Shown in pieces: positions 47,950 to 59,219 of a stretch of DNA of 64,000 nt. Source of the DNA: Cephalotus follicularis (lineage: Eukaryota; Streptophyta; Magnoliopsida; Oxalidales; Cephalotaceae); NCBI GenBank assembly GCA_001972305.1, contig BDDD01001367.1, positions 1 through 64,000 of the forward strand. The letters are read 5' to 3'. Position numbers and translations under genes: made by a program. Numbering within the stretch: position 1 is the stretch's first letter; the number at the start of each line of letters is the position of its first letter. The notes beneath the pieces are model-generated. The model searched no databases and was not told the DNA's origin. It was given only the letters and a program-made list of their open reading frames with translations.

Positions 47950-50900
47950 GTATTTTTATCTATAGATCATCATACAATGGATATTGGAGATATATGCATA
48001 GCTAACAGTGCAACAACACTCAAAATACTCCAGAGTGAAAAATATTTTTCACATTTGACAATAGCAAAGGCTAATGTCGGAACAATTTCTGGTACATCAG
48101 ACCTAATTGAAGGTTCATGGATGACCAGCTTTGTGTTATCAAATGGAACACAAATGCGCATCACATATGCTTTATATTCGACAAAGTCTTAGAAGAAACT
48201 TGCTTAGTTTCAAAGATATTCGCCGAAATGGTTATCATATTGAAACCACAAATGAAAATGGCAAAGAATATCTTTATATCACTGGTAATGCTTCCGGCCG
48301 AAAGCAAATATTGGAGAAACTCCCTAGGCTTTCTTCTGGGCTATACATTATGAAAATTAGAGCAATTGAATCTCATAATGTTGTGGATTCAAAAGTCATA
48401 GACTTAAAAGGGTTCATGATTTGGCATGAACGGCTAGACCACCCAGGTGTGACAATGATGCGTCGAATCATTGAAAGTTCACATGGTCATCAACTTAAAA
48501 GACAGAAAATGCTATTGAATAATGAGAACCATTGCGTTGCTTGTTCGCAAGGAAAACTCATTATAAGACCATCTACAACAAAAGTGGTTATAGAATCTCT
48601 AAAATTCTTAGAGAGAATTCAATGAGATATTTGTGGACATATTAATCCACCATCAGGACCATTTCGGTATTCCATGGTCTTAATAGATGCATCGACAAGA
48701 TGTTCACATGTATGCTTACTTTCAACTCGTAATATTGCATTTGCGAGACTATTGGCTCAAATAAATAAATTACGAGCACAATTTCATATCATCCTATAAA
48801 GTCTATTCGGCTAGATAATACTGCTGAATTTTGTTCCAAAGCATTTGATGAATATTGTATGGCAATAGGAATTGCCATTGAACATCTTGTTCCTCACGTA
48901 CACACCCAAAATGGGTTAGCCGAATCACTTATAAAGAGACTTCAATTGATTGCTCGTCCTTTATTGATGAGATCAAAGTTACCCATTTCAGCTTGGGGAC
49001 ATGCGATATTGCATGTTGCGGCTCTTATACGTATAAGACCGACTGCATATCATAAATATTCTCCATTGCAACTTGTTATTGGTCAAGAACCAAACATATC
49101 CCACTTAAGAGTGTTTGGATGTGCAGTATATGTCCCTATTTCACCTACTCAGCGGAGTAAGATGGGACCATAACGCAGACTTGGCGTTTATATGGGATTT
49201 GATTCTCCATCAATTATAAGGTATCTTGAGCCATTAACATGTGACATGTTTACTGCACGTTATGCAGACTGTCACTTTGATGAATTGGTTTTCTCAGTGT
49301 TAGGGGGAGACAAGATTTTATTGAAAAATGAAAATAAAAATTCATGGAAAGCATCAAGATTACATAGTTTTGATCCACGTACAAATGAATGTGAACTACA
49401 AGTTCAAAGGATCATTAATTTGTAAAATATTGCTAATCAAATGCCAGATGCATTTAATGATGCTCAAAAAGTGGTAAAATCTTACATACCAGCTGTGAAT
49501 GCTCCAGTAAGAATTGATATATCTAAAGCTAGTGAAAGCTCAATCGATATATTAAAGTCTAAACCATAGTTAAAACGTGGTAGACCAATTGGTGCTAAAG
49601 ATATTGTACCACGAAAACGAAAGGCAAATAAGGGTGGTGTACAAAACCCTGAAATAACATTAACACAAGTTAATGTGTTATTTCTAAAACCCACATTGAC
49701 TCCAGAGAGAGTACAAAGTCCTGAAGAGGTTGTGAGATTTTAAAATCAAGAAGTCTCGATTAATTATGCACATAATGAACAAATATGGAATCGAGATGAG
49801 ATTATAGTTAATGACAAGTTTGCCTATGTCGTTATATTGGATATTGCAAATCCTGTTATGGATCCTGAACCACAAATATCAACAAAGAAATGATTGGCCA
49901 AAATGGAAAGATGCAATACAAGCAGAGTTGCAATCTTTGTCCAAACGAGAAGTATTTGGACCAATAATTCAAACACCAAATGGTGTAACCCCTATTGGAT
50001 TTAGGTGGATATTTGTTCAAAAACGAAATGAGAAAAATGAAATTGTGAGATACAAAGCAAGGCTTGTAGCTCAAGGTTTCTCACAGAGATACATATTCTC
50101 CAGTTATGGATGGAATCACTTTTCGATTCCTAATTAGTATGACTGTTTCGAACGGACTTGAAACTCGTCTTATTGATGTAATAACAACATACTTATATGG
50201 AGCACTCGATGGTGACATATACATGAGAATTCCTTATGGATTTAAAGTTTCTTAATCGAACAAATCTCGCCACATGTATTCAATTAAGCTACAACGTTCG
50301 TTGTATGGATTGAAAGAATTTGGTTGAATGTGGTACAATCTACTAAATGAATATTTAATCAAAGAAGGATATACAAATGATCAAATATGTCCATGTATTT
50401 TTATCAAAAAATCTAACGATGGATTTGCTATTATTGCAGTATATGTGGATGACTTAAATCTTGTAGGTACTTCTGAAGAACTTACAAAGACTACAACCTA
50501 TTTAAAAGGTGAGTTTGAAATGAAAGATCTTGGAAAAACAATGTTTTGTCTTGGTATACAGGTGGAGCACATATCATCTGGGATCTTCATCCATCAATCC
50601 ACATACACTGAAAAGGTTCTTAGTCGATTCAACATGGACAAAGCTTATCTTCTAAGCACTCCAATGGTAGTTCGATCTCTTGATGTCAAGAAGGATCCAT
50701 TTCGTCCTCAAGAAGAAGGAAAAGAAATCCTTGGACCTGAAGTTCCTTATCTTAGCGCAATTGGAGCACTATTGTATCTTGCAAATTGCACAAGACTTGA
50801 TATTGCATTCTTTGTCAATTTACTAGCAAGATATAGCTCTACACCAACGAGAAGACACTGGAATGGGATTAAGCACATAATGCGCTATCTGCGTGGAAGC

Positions 50901-51444
50901 ACTAATATGGGTCTATTTTATCCAAGGGGCACAAAATCAACATTGATTGGATATGCTGATGTTGGATACTTGTTTGATCCACATAAAGTAAGATCACAAA
51001 CCGGTTATATCTTTACGTTTTGTGACACTGCTATATCATGGCGATCAACAAAACAGACAATGATAACAACTTCTTCAAATCATTCAGAGATCCTTGCAAT
51101 TCATGAAGCAAGCCGAGAATGTATATGGTTGAGATCAATGATTCAACATATACAAGAATCATGTGGACTATCTTCGATTAAAAATAATCTCACTGTAATA
51201 TATGAAGATAATGTTGCTTGCATCACACAACTCAGCGGAGGATATATCAAGGGTGATCGAACGAAACATATTTCACCAAAATTCTTCTACACCTATGAGT
51301 TTCAGAAAAAAAGGTGATATTGATGTACAAAAAATCCGATCAAGTGACAATTTAGCGGATTTATTTACGAATGCATTACCAGGTACTGCATTCAAGAAGC
51401 TCAGACATGATATTGGGATGCGTCAGATTAAAGATCTTCATTAA
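47950..51444 (+). pseudogene. pol region of the copia element
   Basis: In order, the region shows a protease-like stretch, integrase zinc domain (WHERLDHPG and CVACSQGK), integrase core (HTQNGLAESLIKRLQLIARP), reverse transcriptase (KARLVAQGFSQR and the YVDD motif) and RNase H (HISPKFF, LADLFTNALPG). This is Ty1/copia order, integrase before reverse transcriptase. The region is broken in several places. Confidence 0.85.
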
Positions 51445-51591
51445 TACAGTTCAAGAACTTGTGAAGTTTTGTTTCAGGGGGAGACTGTACTCTTTTTCCT
51501 TCGCAAAGGTTTTTATCCCAATGGGTTTTTCCTAGCAAGGTTGTAACGAGACAGTTATAGTGATATGGAATAGAAATTCAAGGGGGAGTAT

Positions 51592-51830
51592 TATATAATA
51601 ATATAATAATGAATAGTGAATTACTATTCCAACAACAAAACACTATTCCAACAACCAAACACGATTCTAACAACCTCCTAAACTCCTATAAATAGAAATG
51701 TAATATTAAGAAGAAATAAAGGAATTCACAATAAGAAAAATTCTTATTCTCTCTTACTTTCTCTCTCAATTTCTCTTTGAATCTCTTTATAGTGCAATCT
51801 TTTTTTGTGAGTTAACCTCTTAAATTTACA
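51592..51830 (+). repeat. Copia right LTR
   Basis: It directly follows the polypurine tract (aagggggag) and matches the two-part left LTR. Short direct repeats (ctattccaacaac) occur three times at its start. Confidence 0.85.
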
Positions 51831-52089
51831 ACAAAATTTGGTTATTTGAATAACACATAATATTGAATGATACTAAATTTCTTGACTAAGTAACAAGCAG
51901 GTTAAAATAGAACTGCAACATGAAGCGAAAATGGTGTTGCCTTAAAGGAAATGTCATGCCAAAGGCAGTTTTGATGTCCCCCGTGTATAAATAATTATAA
52001 GACCCATTTACAGTTTTGTCTTATAATAAGGCTAACAAGAAACTGTTTAAAACTTCTCTGGCATTATTTATTGGTGGGCCTATGTAATA
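51831..52089. other. AT-rich spacer
   Basis: Nothing recognisable. Confidence 0.5.
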
Positions 52090-53630
52090 GCTCTAAATAT
52101 TATAAAGTATTATTAATGGACCTTGGAATTCCTTTCTCTCTTTTGGACCAAAATAGAGTAAGGCCTTATTTTATTTTTTGGGGGGCTTAAAGGAAATGCT
52201 TTTATTTCTTTGGGCTGGTTTGGAAGTGTTGGCAATTGGGCCGAGAGTGAAGGAAAGAGAGGAAGTCGACCCAAAGAAAAGGGAATGGCCTGCATCTGTT
52301 GGAGATTGCCTAGAGAATTCTGGAACTTTCTTTCACGTGTATAAAAGGAGAAAGCAGCCAAGGAGACATGCTTTGGGCCATTCTTGCACGTCATTGTCCT
52401 AGAGAAATCAAGAGACATGAGAGAAGTGAAAGATGGGACCAGATGCTGACGGAAATGGAAGAAGAGGACAAGCTGGGTGCTGTTTGAGGGAGCTTCACGC
52501 CTCCTGCACTTCCATCTTTAAATACCCATCTCCTGGGAAGCAAGGAAATTATGCAACAGTGAAAAGGAAAGGAAAGCTGAAGCGTGAAACAGTCCTTGGC
52601 TAGAAGGAAGTCCAGAATCCAAGAAGGAAGCTTAGAAATCTCCATTTCCAACCGTTTTCCAGGTAGGTTGCTTCATGTCCGAGCGCCTACTAACATGTGT
52701 GTTTGTGTGTGTTGTTTATTCTGATTGAACGTATGCATGGTTGTGTGTTGTTTTTATTTGATTGTGAATGTTAGACTAGGATTTTGCCTTCTCTGTTGAA
52801 GTGTGATGTTTGACGACGCTTCTGTTCTTGGAAAGCACTTAGAGACGAAGTAAACGCCTGAGGAGGACAATATGCCTGACCGGTGCTAAGGCGTTCGAGG
52901 ATCCCAAGGCATGCATCCGAGGATCCCAAAGCATGCGTCCGAGGACCCCAAGCACGTGGCCAAGGATCCTCAAACACGCGTCCTGGGACATTAAGAAATA
53001 TGCCCGAGGAGTAGGGACGCCCGAGGAGCATAATGCTCAAGGAGCCGAGGTGCTCAAGTATGACTTGTCCGGGTAGGACTAGTTTAAGGTGCCGAGTATG
53101 ACTTGTCCGAGGAGGACTAGTCCGAGGACCTCCTCAGTTATAAAGGCCAGAGGTGATTAATGCTTGGAGAGGATCTTTTCCCCAATCAAGAGAAAGAATG
53201 AAGAGAAAGGAGGAGCGCCAAAGGAGTGCCAAGCCGGACCAAGAGTCCGAGTAGAGCAGAGTTCCTCCTCTACTTAAAGGATTTGTAAGAGCAGACCAAG
53301 TATAAGTATGGAAAGCAATCCCTAGCGCTAAGGGCGTCGATCTGACGAAGGGTCATCTACCCAAAGGACATGATAAGAGGATTAGTGAGACGTCCTATGA
53401 TAGGTGAACTTAAGGAGTGAATCCACATAAAGATCGTCCCAAGCAGTGAGCCCACATGAGGAGAATTCCGCCAAGCAGGTGAACCAAAGGGGTGAACTCC
53501 GCTGGGCAGGTGATCCTCGGGCGAACTAGCTAGAAGGATGAACCTAAGGGTGAATTACACCGTTAGCAGGTGATCTCAAGGGTGACTTCCGAGGACCAGG
53601 TGAGCAAAAGGTGAATTTCGCTAGGCAGGG

Positions 53631-53764
53631 TGACACGCCCGAACGCAGCCCGACTGGAATCTGTTTCGCCCGCTACGGTGAATTCTGCTAGGCAGGGTGA
53701 CACGCCCGGACGCAGCCCGGCTGTATTCCGTTTTGCCCGCTACGAGGCCAAGCCTTCCATCAGA
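53631..53764. repeat. 67-bp duplication at the solo LTR 4 border
   Basis: tgacacgcccg starts at both 53631 and 53698. The unit consists of the last 46 bp of the LTR plus one ggtgaattctgctaggcagg unit of the host array. The border was therefore duplicated after insertion. Confidence 0.8.
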
Positions 53765-56492
53765 GACTCACTTCGTAAGTTCAGCAGAACAGAGTTTCAG
53801 AAAAGCATTTTAAAATAGAAAGTTTCTTCAAAACAGAAAAGTTTCTTGAAAAACTTGAAAATAATTCTAACTCTTAAAATTTTACGAAAATCGGGCATGT
53901 AGTATTCGTTTATAGGACTATGTCCCCTGTAAATAAAAACACAAATTCCACACTCCCGAAGGAGGAAACAGTTATAAAACGGACTCAGCCCTCAGCAGAC
54001 CACAATTTAAAAGTATAAAACAAGTATGGGTTGGGCTCTGCCTCAACCATATTATCAAAACAGGGCTCAGCCCTTTTAAAACGAAACTATAAAACATTTA
54101 CATAAAACCATAAGAAATGCAGAAATTTAAAATGATGATGCAGTGATGGTATGCATATGTTGACTCTGGTAGCATTCCCTTTTTGGTCTCACCTCAGCAG
54201 ACTGACTGACTCCAGCTGACAGAGCTCAGCAGACTAACCTGTCAGAACTAAAAATAGAAAACAGAGGAGAGGGTTAGTCCACAGGACTAATGAGATGGAA
54301 CAAAAAAACTCCGCAGAGTTTTGCTCGCATATAAATATCTTTGCAGAAAAGATATAACAAAAGTATAAAACAAACTTAAACAGAAGTTCAGAAACAGAAT
54401 AAAATCCAAACTCTGACTTATAAAACAGATAAAAAATAACTTAAACAGAATATAAATCTAAAATCGATTTATAAAACCAAAGTTTTCCAAAAACAGCAGA
54501 AAACCATATTAGAAAATCATATTAGACCATTTCTTTCAAACAGATTCAAATCCTCAGATTTTTCATACATATAATAATAACAGAGTTTAAACTGAAATAA
54601 ATATATAGAGATGCCACGGGTCTACTAGGTAAGGTTGACGTCTGGGCCTAGTCGGGCCAAACATCCAGCAGAAATAGTGGCAAGGACACCGTCGTGTCCA
54701 AGCATCAGCAAAAAGTCATACACGTGTAGACAAAACCTCTCATGGGCAATACAATACTGAGATCACCATGCATCTAAACATATTTAACATATTCAGCAGA
54801 TACAGAAATTACCTCTGTCTCAGAACAAATTTCAAACAGATTCAAACAGATACAGAAATCTTTTTTCTTTCAAGTACAGATATTACTGAAAATATCGTCA
54901 TAGTATGACTATCATCGTGCGAGCGTTTGAAAACATTAAAAGAAAGTTTCAGACATTAAAACTTAAACAGATTTCAGAAATGAACTAAAACCAAGTTCAT
55001 TCAGATACAGAAAATAAGTAAGCTAACACGCTTTCATTCAGATACAGAAAATAAGTAAGCTAACACGCTTAAACATTTAAACCATATAAAAGCATTTCAG
55101 AATAAAAGGTTAAAGAAAGGCGTTCCACTCATAGTACAGACGAGCGAGTCCCTCGACTGGTCGCCTCCATGGCCGACCTCAAAGGCAAGATCCTCTGCCA
55201 ATAGACAAACAGACAGACAGCAGACTATCAGATTCAAACACGTACTAAGACGTGCAAGGCTTTATGCAATGAAATGCGTGCAGATGTCAGAAATTATAAC
55301 GACCTATACGGTCAACAGAAACAAAAGTTCTCATTATCAAAAATATCGTTTAAACGTTCTATTTAAACACCCTTTCGAAATTATTTAAAATTAGTCCAAG
55401 TGGTTGTGTAAATTATCCAATTCGAATCGATTATACATTTCTAGCCCATATGTATAACAGAAACATATACAAATACAGAAATATAGAATTCAACGGAAAA
55501 ACAGAACTAACGGAGAAAAGTTCAAAGTTTACTGAAATCGGACGAAACGAAGCACAGAGTCAGAATCTCGCAGCGGAACTGGAATGGATCACCTCAACGC
55601 AAAGAACGGAGTCGGAAAGCTGTCAGAACGGGCCGCAGAAGGTCGCTGGCATGTAGGCCCACGCGCCGCCTCTGGTCGACGCGTGTCAGCCACGTTCGTC
55701 GCCGGTTAGCCCCAGAAGTTGCATCTGGCCCGTCGGAGGCTGGGGAACACGGATTTGAGGCTCGTTGGTCATGGCGCCGCCGCATCTGGCCGGAACGGCC
55801 CCGTTGACCGCGACTGCCTTAGCAGCCAATCTGCGTTGCCTACGTCGTCACGTGTCGGGGCTGGTACCCTTCGAACGACCGCGACGCCAGGAGTCCGAAT
55901 CTGGGCTCACCTTGCCGTGACGATCGCCGGAGACGGAGATATGGCGCAAAGCAGAGGCTGTGAGAAAAGAGGTCCGTGCGCGCGAACGACGCGGTTGCCT
56001 GCTCGGTGGTGGGGCTCGGCGTGCTCAGAGGGGTCATGGCGGTTCAGCCGGTACCTTCGCCGGCGTCAGATCGGCACTGACGCCAGCGGCAGAAGACAGA
56101 AGCCAGAGAGAGGGGAGAGAGGAGAGAGAAAGTCAGGGAGAGAGAGAGAAATGGCAAAATGAGAAAAAATTTGGCATTTCTCATATATATTCAACTCAAA
56201 ACGGACTAGGTTTTGTCCAGAATTTAACCGATACGGACAGAAATTTGATGTTTAGGACATACCACTTGGGCTATTTTTCTGAATCAGCAGTTATTTCAGA
56301 AAAACATCATTTAATTTACGGTAAACAAAATTAATTCATTATGCAGAAAACCATCGGAATAACAATTATAAAATTTATATTTGTCATGATGCATATGTCA
56401 TGAAAGCCAAAAAACATACCAACAGACAGCCAGCCAGACAGAAAGCCACGTAGGCTCACAGACACCTACCGTACAAGGACACGTATGTTACA
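53698..56492 (-). mobile_element. Solo LTR 4 of the long-LTR family
   Basis: This is the fourth copy of the 2.5-2.9 kb LTR also seen at 11785, 15872 and 20125. It starts tgacacgcccgg and ends gtatgttaca. Flanks are caggg (53693-53697) and cagag (56493-56497), a 5-bp duplication with one change. There is no internal region. It sits inside another LTR-like repeat. Confidence 0.85.
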
Positions 56493-57045
56493 CAGAGGAT
56501 CCCGAGAGTGAATTCCGTTGGCAGGTGAGCCCAGAGGTGAACCTTATAGATGACCATACCTTAGGATACTGGACTTGACTCCTCTGTATGATGTTATGTA
56601 TGTGATTGATAAGTATGGCTTGAGTAGAGTAGTCCGAGGACAAGAATGGTTTATGTGTTATGATATTATGAGGTCTGCACTTATGTTATGACATGCATGC
56701 ATTCTTCCTCTGCTTGTATTGTTTGTTCCTTTGATTTGTGCCGTGCATGTGGCTTCATACACAACCCCTTGGGTTGCTGACCCATTCTCTGAATGGGCTA
56801 GGTTCAGGTAGAGGACCAGGCTATAGTGGAGCATCTCAACAACCGCAGCAGTATCAAGGATAAGAATAAAGTAAGTTCCTCCTCTTCGGTAGTGCATTCA
56901 GAGGACATATTTTCAATGGATGATTATGTATTTCATTTCCTTCTCCTACCGGGTTATGGCAGCGTATATTATGTGTATTGTTTTTGTACCGGGTATATAT
57001 CCACACATTAAATAAATGAGTTTGATGATGTTTATTAATTAAATT

Positions 57046-59219
57046 TTAAATTTTTATGATTTTATGTAATGATAAATAAATGAAATGTACGGATGGTCAT
57101 GTGTCAAGTTATGAGACCCAACCCACTATTCGAGACGTACTCCTGCTACCTACTTAGAAAATTGCCAATAATTCAAAAGGTTATAATGTAGCCTTAATTC
57201 AACTGGTACATGTATACTACCTATTTGGCATCATCTTCCCCAAACGAAAGTTTCCAAATTAAGTATAATTAAATATTATATAAAATGGGTTAATGTGTAA
57301 CAATCGTGGGTGTCAATTCACTCAAGTGATAAGGACTTTTCTAGTGAAACATTAGATCTTGGGGCATTGAGAAATTTAGAAAAGATGTTTTTATATTGTG
57401 TAATCCGATTATATTTTTTAAAGTGTTTATTATATTAATAATATATAGAAATTTAACCTTAAAGTAATTACAAACTTAATTTATTTTGTTCACGTATGAT
57501 TAGATATTCAGTTCATTTTTATTTTAGAGGAGTTTGATACATTATCCAATAAACCTTTTCTTTTTCGTTAATTAATTTTTTGTGCAAAAGTCCAACACTC
57601 GGTGCACAAGACTCACGCACGTATAAAAAACAAAAAATACATATTGACTATCAACTTAAAAGTTACTAATTTCTTAAAAACTTTTTTTTGTCACATGTTG
57701 TACAACATTAAAGACATGTCATATGCCATATAATAATTAATATTTATGTTAACTAGTGTGTTGTCATAAAAAAAATTATTATTAATTATAAATGATGTGA
57801 TATTATAAATTTATTAATGATATTTTTTTAAACATCATAAGTAAATTGTAAAGATATCATTGATATTTTTTTAAATATTATTAATAATGTTTTGATTATT
57901 AATAAAAAAAACATTAATAATATTTGATAACTCATTTACGATAATGCATCACTTATAGTTAATAACACTATTAAAAAAATAGAAATAAGCGATATAACAT
58001 TTCTTTGATGTATAAATAATTAAAGTTTATACGTTTTGCGATTTACATCGTTACAATAAATGAATAAAATGGACATTAAGTCCAAATTTTAGGGCAGTCT
58101 CCTAGCAAATGTTACACTGTTTTATATTTTACAAATATTTGTGGGACGATAAATGTAGAGTTAAATGTGATTGATCTATATTCATTTTGTGTTTTTATTC
58201 TCTCACGTATTTTTTAAAATTAGTCAATTCGTATTTTTCTTACCTTGAATTTATCATTTCACCGTATTTTAATGATTTTAATACGAAATAATTCACAACT
58301 TTGTAGCTCACACCTAAAATTATAGATATTTTTTACTTCTAATTATGTTATGTTCCCATTAAAAAGCAAAATATACTTATGTTAAACTAATTTTGCAACA
58401 AACCTTTATGTTTGTTGGAGGAAAAAAACTAAAATATTTTTGAACATTTTCTTCATCTCTATTATAACTATATATCATAGATTGTTGTTGTTATTTGAGT
58501 ATTTATTACGACGAGTGTTATAGTCAAAGAACATGTTTTTAAATTATGTGTCAATTATATTTATATGTGTTACTGTTATATTTAATATTTAATGAAAAAA
58601 ATAGTTATCTGACTATTTTTGTGATTGTATATTTATTATTATAAATTTAATATTTAATGAATTTTAGTGGGCTCTATCGCATTATTTAAATCACAATAAT
58701 GGATACTTATAAAGAAAAATCAGATTTGACATAGTTTCTTTGAATATAGGCTGCTATATTTAAACATTTGACAAGTAAACATCAGATTCTACGTTATGCA
58801 AATAATGTTAAAGATAGTTACAGGTACAGTTAAATAGTTGCACAATAATGTACCTTAAATAATGGGAGGTGGTTAAGAAATGGTCCCCATGTGAAACTGA
58901 AATGGTGGTTCTTTTATTTTGAAAATTAAAATTGAAAGCAGCTACACACATGAACTAATAGTAACGCTTAAAAAACAAGACTTCTTCTTCATTTTGATTT
59001 TCTCTGTCTGTCTGTCTCTCTCTCTCTTGATGAGTTTGCAGGTTTCAACGATAAGCCAAACCTAAAAGCAAAAGCAAAAGCAAAGATATGTCTAAACTCT
59101 AAAGTGATACGTTTGGCATCCCATCATGCCCCACTTAACAACCAACAACTTCCAGAGAAACTGAAAGAATCAGCAACTTTTTACAGAGAGAAGTGGGTTT
59201 TGTTTGGTGGAGTTTGTAG
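57046..59219. other. Intergenic spacer upstream of the kinase gene
   Basis: AT-rich sequence. A copy of the dispersed repeat of 27.3 kb lies at 57776-57970. A CT-rich leader-like stretch (ctctgtctgtctgtctctct) at 59005-59030 probably belongs to the 5' untranslated region or promoter of the kinase. No clear TATA box was seen. Confidence 0.55.

Larger units (their letters stand above)
35433..51830 (+). mobile_element. Ty1/copia element, split by later insertions
   Basis: The right LTR is 51592-51830. The left LTR is in two parts, 35433-35535 and 45859-45980, because Tat-family DNA with the duplication AGAAT lies in it. Parts in order are LTR, primer binding site (gttatcagcacgaga, 45985-45999), leader with a SINE, gag, protease/integrase, reverse transcriptase, RNase H, polypurine tract (aagggggag, 51580-51588) and LTR. 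AAATTT occurs just outside both ends and may be part of the target duplication. The LTRs differ by about 6% by eye, suggesting 2-3 million years, older than the Tat insertion. Coding parts are broken in several places. Confidence 0.85.
52090..57045. repeat. Unclassified LTR-like repeat, interrupted by solo LTR 4
   Basis: The left part (52090-53630) has promoter-like pieces (gtataaaagg at 52338, ttaaatacc at 52516), then CCGAGGA-rich sequence and an irregular series of ggtgaattccgctaggcagg-type units (53400-53697). The right part (56493-57045) resumes with the same unit (gtgaattccgttggcaggtg) and continues to ccccttgggttgctgaccc and an aataaa near 57010. No coding region and no paired ends were found, so the borders and class are uncertain. 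It may be a solo LTR of another gypsy family. Confidence 0.4.

Noticed and set aside
52178-52402. 74-codon frame and overlapping minus-strand frames at 52.1-52.65 kb
   Set aside because: They sit in promoter-like LTR sequence, have no recognisable domain and overlap each other on both strands.
55719-56162. 147-codon GC-rich frame
   Set aside because: Similar frames occur at the same place in other copies of the solo LTR (13866-14195, 22049-22402) but without preserved protein sequence. It is LTR sequence with chance openness.
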